From: Candidatus Bathyarchaeota archaeon | Lineage (GTDB): Archaea; Thermoproteota; Bathyarchaeia; Bathyarchaeales; Bathycorpusculaceae | Assembly (NCBI GenBank): GCA_030630585.1 | Contig: DAOVMU010000080.1 | Span: forward strand, 1-6,843 | DNA: 6,843 nt | Reading direction: 5' to 3' | Shown: positions 5,608 to 6,843 of the stretch, in pieces | How positions within the stretch are numbered: the first letter of the stretch is position 1 | Layout: the number at the start of each line of letters is the position of its first letter | Translations under genes and position numbers: made by a program | The notes under the pieces: model-generated | Told to the model about the DNA's origin: nothing | The model's input: the letters and a program-made list of their open reading frames with translations, nothing else | Databases searched by the model: none

Positions 5608-6843
5608 CTAAGGGCTTATGATTTGTTGCAGTTTTCGCTTATATTCTTTAACCAATATGTACGCTCCTTCTTTTGTCTCTGCTTCGGCGTAAAATCGGTA
5701 TATGGGTTCGGTTCCGCTTGGTCTTATGAGGATGGAGCTTTTATTTGGTAACCATAATTTTACGCCATCGATGGTTTCAGGATTTAAGTGTTTGACATCT
5801 GCAACCAATTTTTTAAGGACCAAGGTTTTCTTTTCGTTTGGGCATTTTATTTTGCCTTTCTCAAGGTAATAATAAGGCAATTCGCTCAGCAATTGAGACA
5901 GCTTTCTTTCAGTTTTCGCCATTATGTCCAAGATTAAAGCTGTTGTCATTGCACCGTCTCGTACTGGCTGATGGGGACCGTAAAATACTCCTCCGTTTTC
6001 TTCTCCTCCCAATTTTGCCTTCAATCTCTTCATGGTGTATGAGACGATAGTGCTTCCAACCTTTGTCCAGACTAGCTTGCCGCCATATTTTTCTGCTATA
6101 TCTTTGACTACTCGTGAAGAGCTTACAGGCGTGACAATAGTTTCTCCGCTGTTTACTTGCAGAAAATGTTTTTCTATCAGGGCGAAGGTGCGATCTCCCC
6201 ATTGTATTTCTCCTTTTTCGTCTACGAAGATGGAGCGGTCTGCATCACCATCAAAAGCAACGCCGAAATCTGCTCCAACGGTCTTCACCGTTGTTGCCAA
6301 GTCCTGTAGATTTCCTGGTCTAGGTTCTGACATTCTACTTGGGAATGTTCCATCGATGTCTGCGTTTATTGTAGTGACTCGGCAGCTTAGCTCTCTAAGC
6401 AAGTACGGTGTTACTAAGCTGCCTACGCCATTGGCAGCATCCACGACAACGTGGTAATGTTTTTTCCTAATTGCAACTGCATCAACATGTTTTTTCACAG
6501 CCTCTTTGTATTCATCCAAGACTCTGAGCAAGACATATACATGTCCAACTCTACACCAGTCAACGCGGTTCGCCTTGTTTTCAAAGAATATGTTTTCGAT
6601 TTCAACTTCTTGTTGCCTCGGAATTTCAACGCCGTCTTTTGCCATCACTTTTATTCCATTATATTGGGGTGGGTTATGGGAGGCTGTAATCATGACGCCA
6701 CCGTCCATTTGGTAATTTTTAACTGCGTATTGAATGCTGGGCGTAGGTACCATTCCAGTGTTATAGGCGTTGCAACCTGTTGAAACCAGTCCACTTGTGA
6801 CCGCGTTTGCTAGCATAATCTTGCTGACTCTGTTGTCATATCC
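5608..6843 (-). CDS. glmM: Phosphoglucosamine mutase / phosphomannomutase family (5' end outside window)
   Basis: This alpha-D-phosphohexomutase moves phosphate between C6 and C1 of glucosamine or mannose and supplies precursors for UDP-GlcNAc. The window holds 411 codons with no start: the frame runs to the edge as GYDNRVSKI, matching the family GRDTRxS segment, so about 40 N-terminal residues lie outside and the Met at 6816 is internal. In-window residues: phosphoserine loop TASHNP at 53-58 (S55), metal-binding DGDADR at 198-203, sugar-binding GEENGG at 280-285, phosphate-binding RPSGTEP at 374-380. All four active-site loops are intact. GEENGG and the downstream RDGAMT are typical of archaeal GlmM-type members, but glucosamine versus mannose specificity cannot be settled. 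It leads the minus-strand cluster. The 61-bp gap to the next gene shows no promoter, so co-transcription is likely. Confidence 0.88.
   Translation of the reverse strand, partial: GYDNRVSKIMLANAVTSGLVSTGCNAYNTGMVPTPSIQYAVKNYQMDGGVMITASHNPPQYNGIKVMAKDGVEIPRQQEVEIENIFFENKANRVDWCRVGHVYVLLRVLDEYKEAVKKHVDAVAIRKKHYHVVVDAANGVGSLVTPYLLRELSCRVTTINADIDGTFPSRMSEPRPGNLQDLATTVKTVGADFGVAFDGDADRSIFVDEKGEIQWGDRTFALIEKHFLQVNSGETIVTPVSSSRVVKDIAEKYGGKLVWTKVGSTIVSYTMKRLKAKLGGEENGGVFYGPHQPVRDGAMTTALILDIMAKTERKLSQLLSELPYYYLEKGKIKCPNEKKTLVLKKLVADVKHLNPETIDGVKLWLPNKSSILIRPSGTEPIYRFYAEAETKEGAYILVKEYKRKLQQIISP

Noticed and set aside
6032..6457. A 141-codon open frame on the plus strand
   Set aside because: It is antisense to the mutase, lies over its DGDADR coding region, and shows no family motif or start signal.
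6814..6816. ATG at 6816 as the start of the mutase
   Set aside because: The frame stays open to the window edge and encodes GYDNRVS, matching the family's GRDTRxS, so this Met is internal.

Overview
The window looks like chromosomal DNA from an archaeon, most likely a Thermoproteota (TACK) lineage; Bathyarchaeia is my best guess, but that is inference. The reasons are a family B DNA polymerase whose palm and thumb read like crenarchaeal PolB1, an archaeal-type Trm112 protein, a single-domain lipoate ligase, TATA-like elements at the right distance from starts, and very tight packing. No rRNA, tRNA, CRISPR or transposon is visible. The only gene-free stretch of any size is 182 bp.

Layout. Positions 1-862 (+) hold a lipoate-protein ligase A family gene, best started at ATG 50. 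Its tail overlaps by 24 bp with a convergent family B DNA polymerase (839-2743, -). A divergent promoter region (2744-2925) separates the polymerase from a small Trm112-like gene (2926-3216, +) with a strong Shine-Dalgarno. That gene abuts, stop to stop, a minus-strand cluster filling 3217-6843. In transcription order the cluster is a phosphoglucosamine/phosphomannomutase (5'-truncated by the window edge), a UDP-sugar dehydrogenase homologue split in two by an in-frame TGA (N-terminal part 4695-5546, C-terminal part 4176-4661), and a Gfo/Idh/MocA sugar-nucleotide oxidoreductase.

How the genes fit together. The minus-strand cluster resembles an amino-sugar nucleotide pathway: GlmM-type mutase, then UDP-HexNAc 6-dehydrogenase, then a WlbA/WbpB-like oxidoreductase. 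In archaea such pathways feed N-glycans or other surface polysaccharides. The middle enzyme, however, has lost most residues its family needs for catalysis (Lys to Asn, Cys to Ser, SPER to SPIQ, a broken glycine loop) and is interrupted by TGA. It is therefore either a decaying gene or a split, non-catalytic relative.

The other notable object is the polymerase. Motifs A and C are intact, but most of the 3'-5' exonuclease domain is missing and the motif B Asn is Val. This suggests an accessory, non-proofreading PolB rather than the main replicase.
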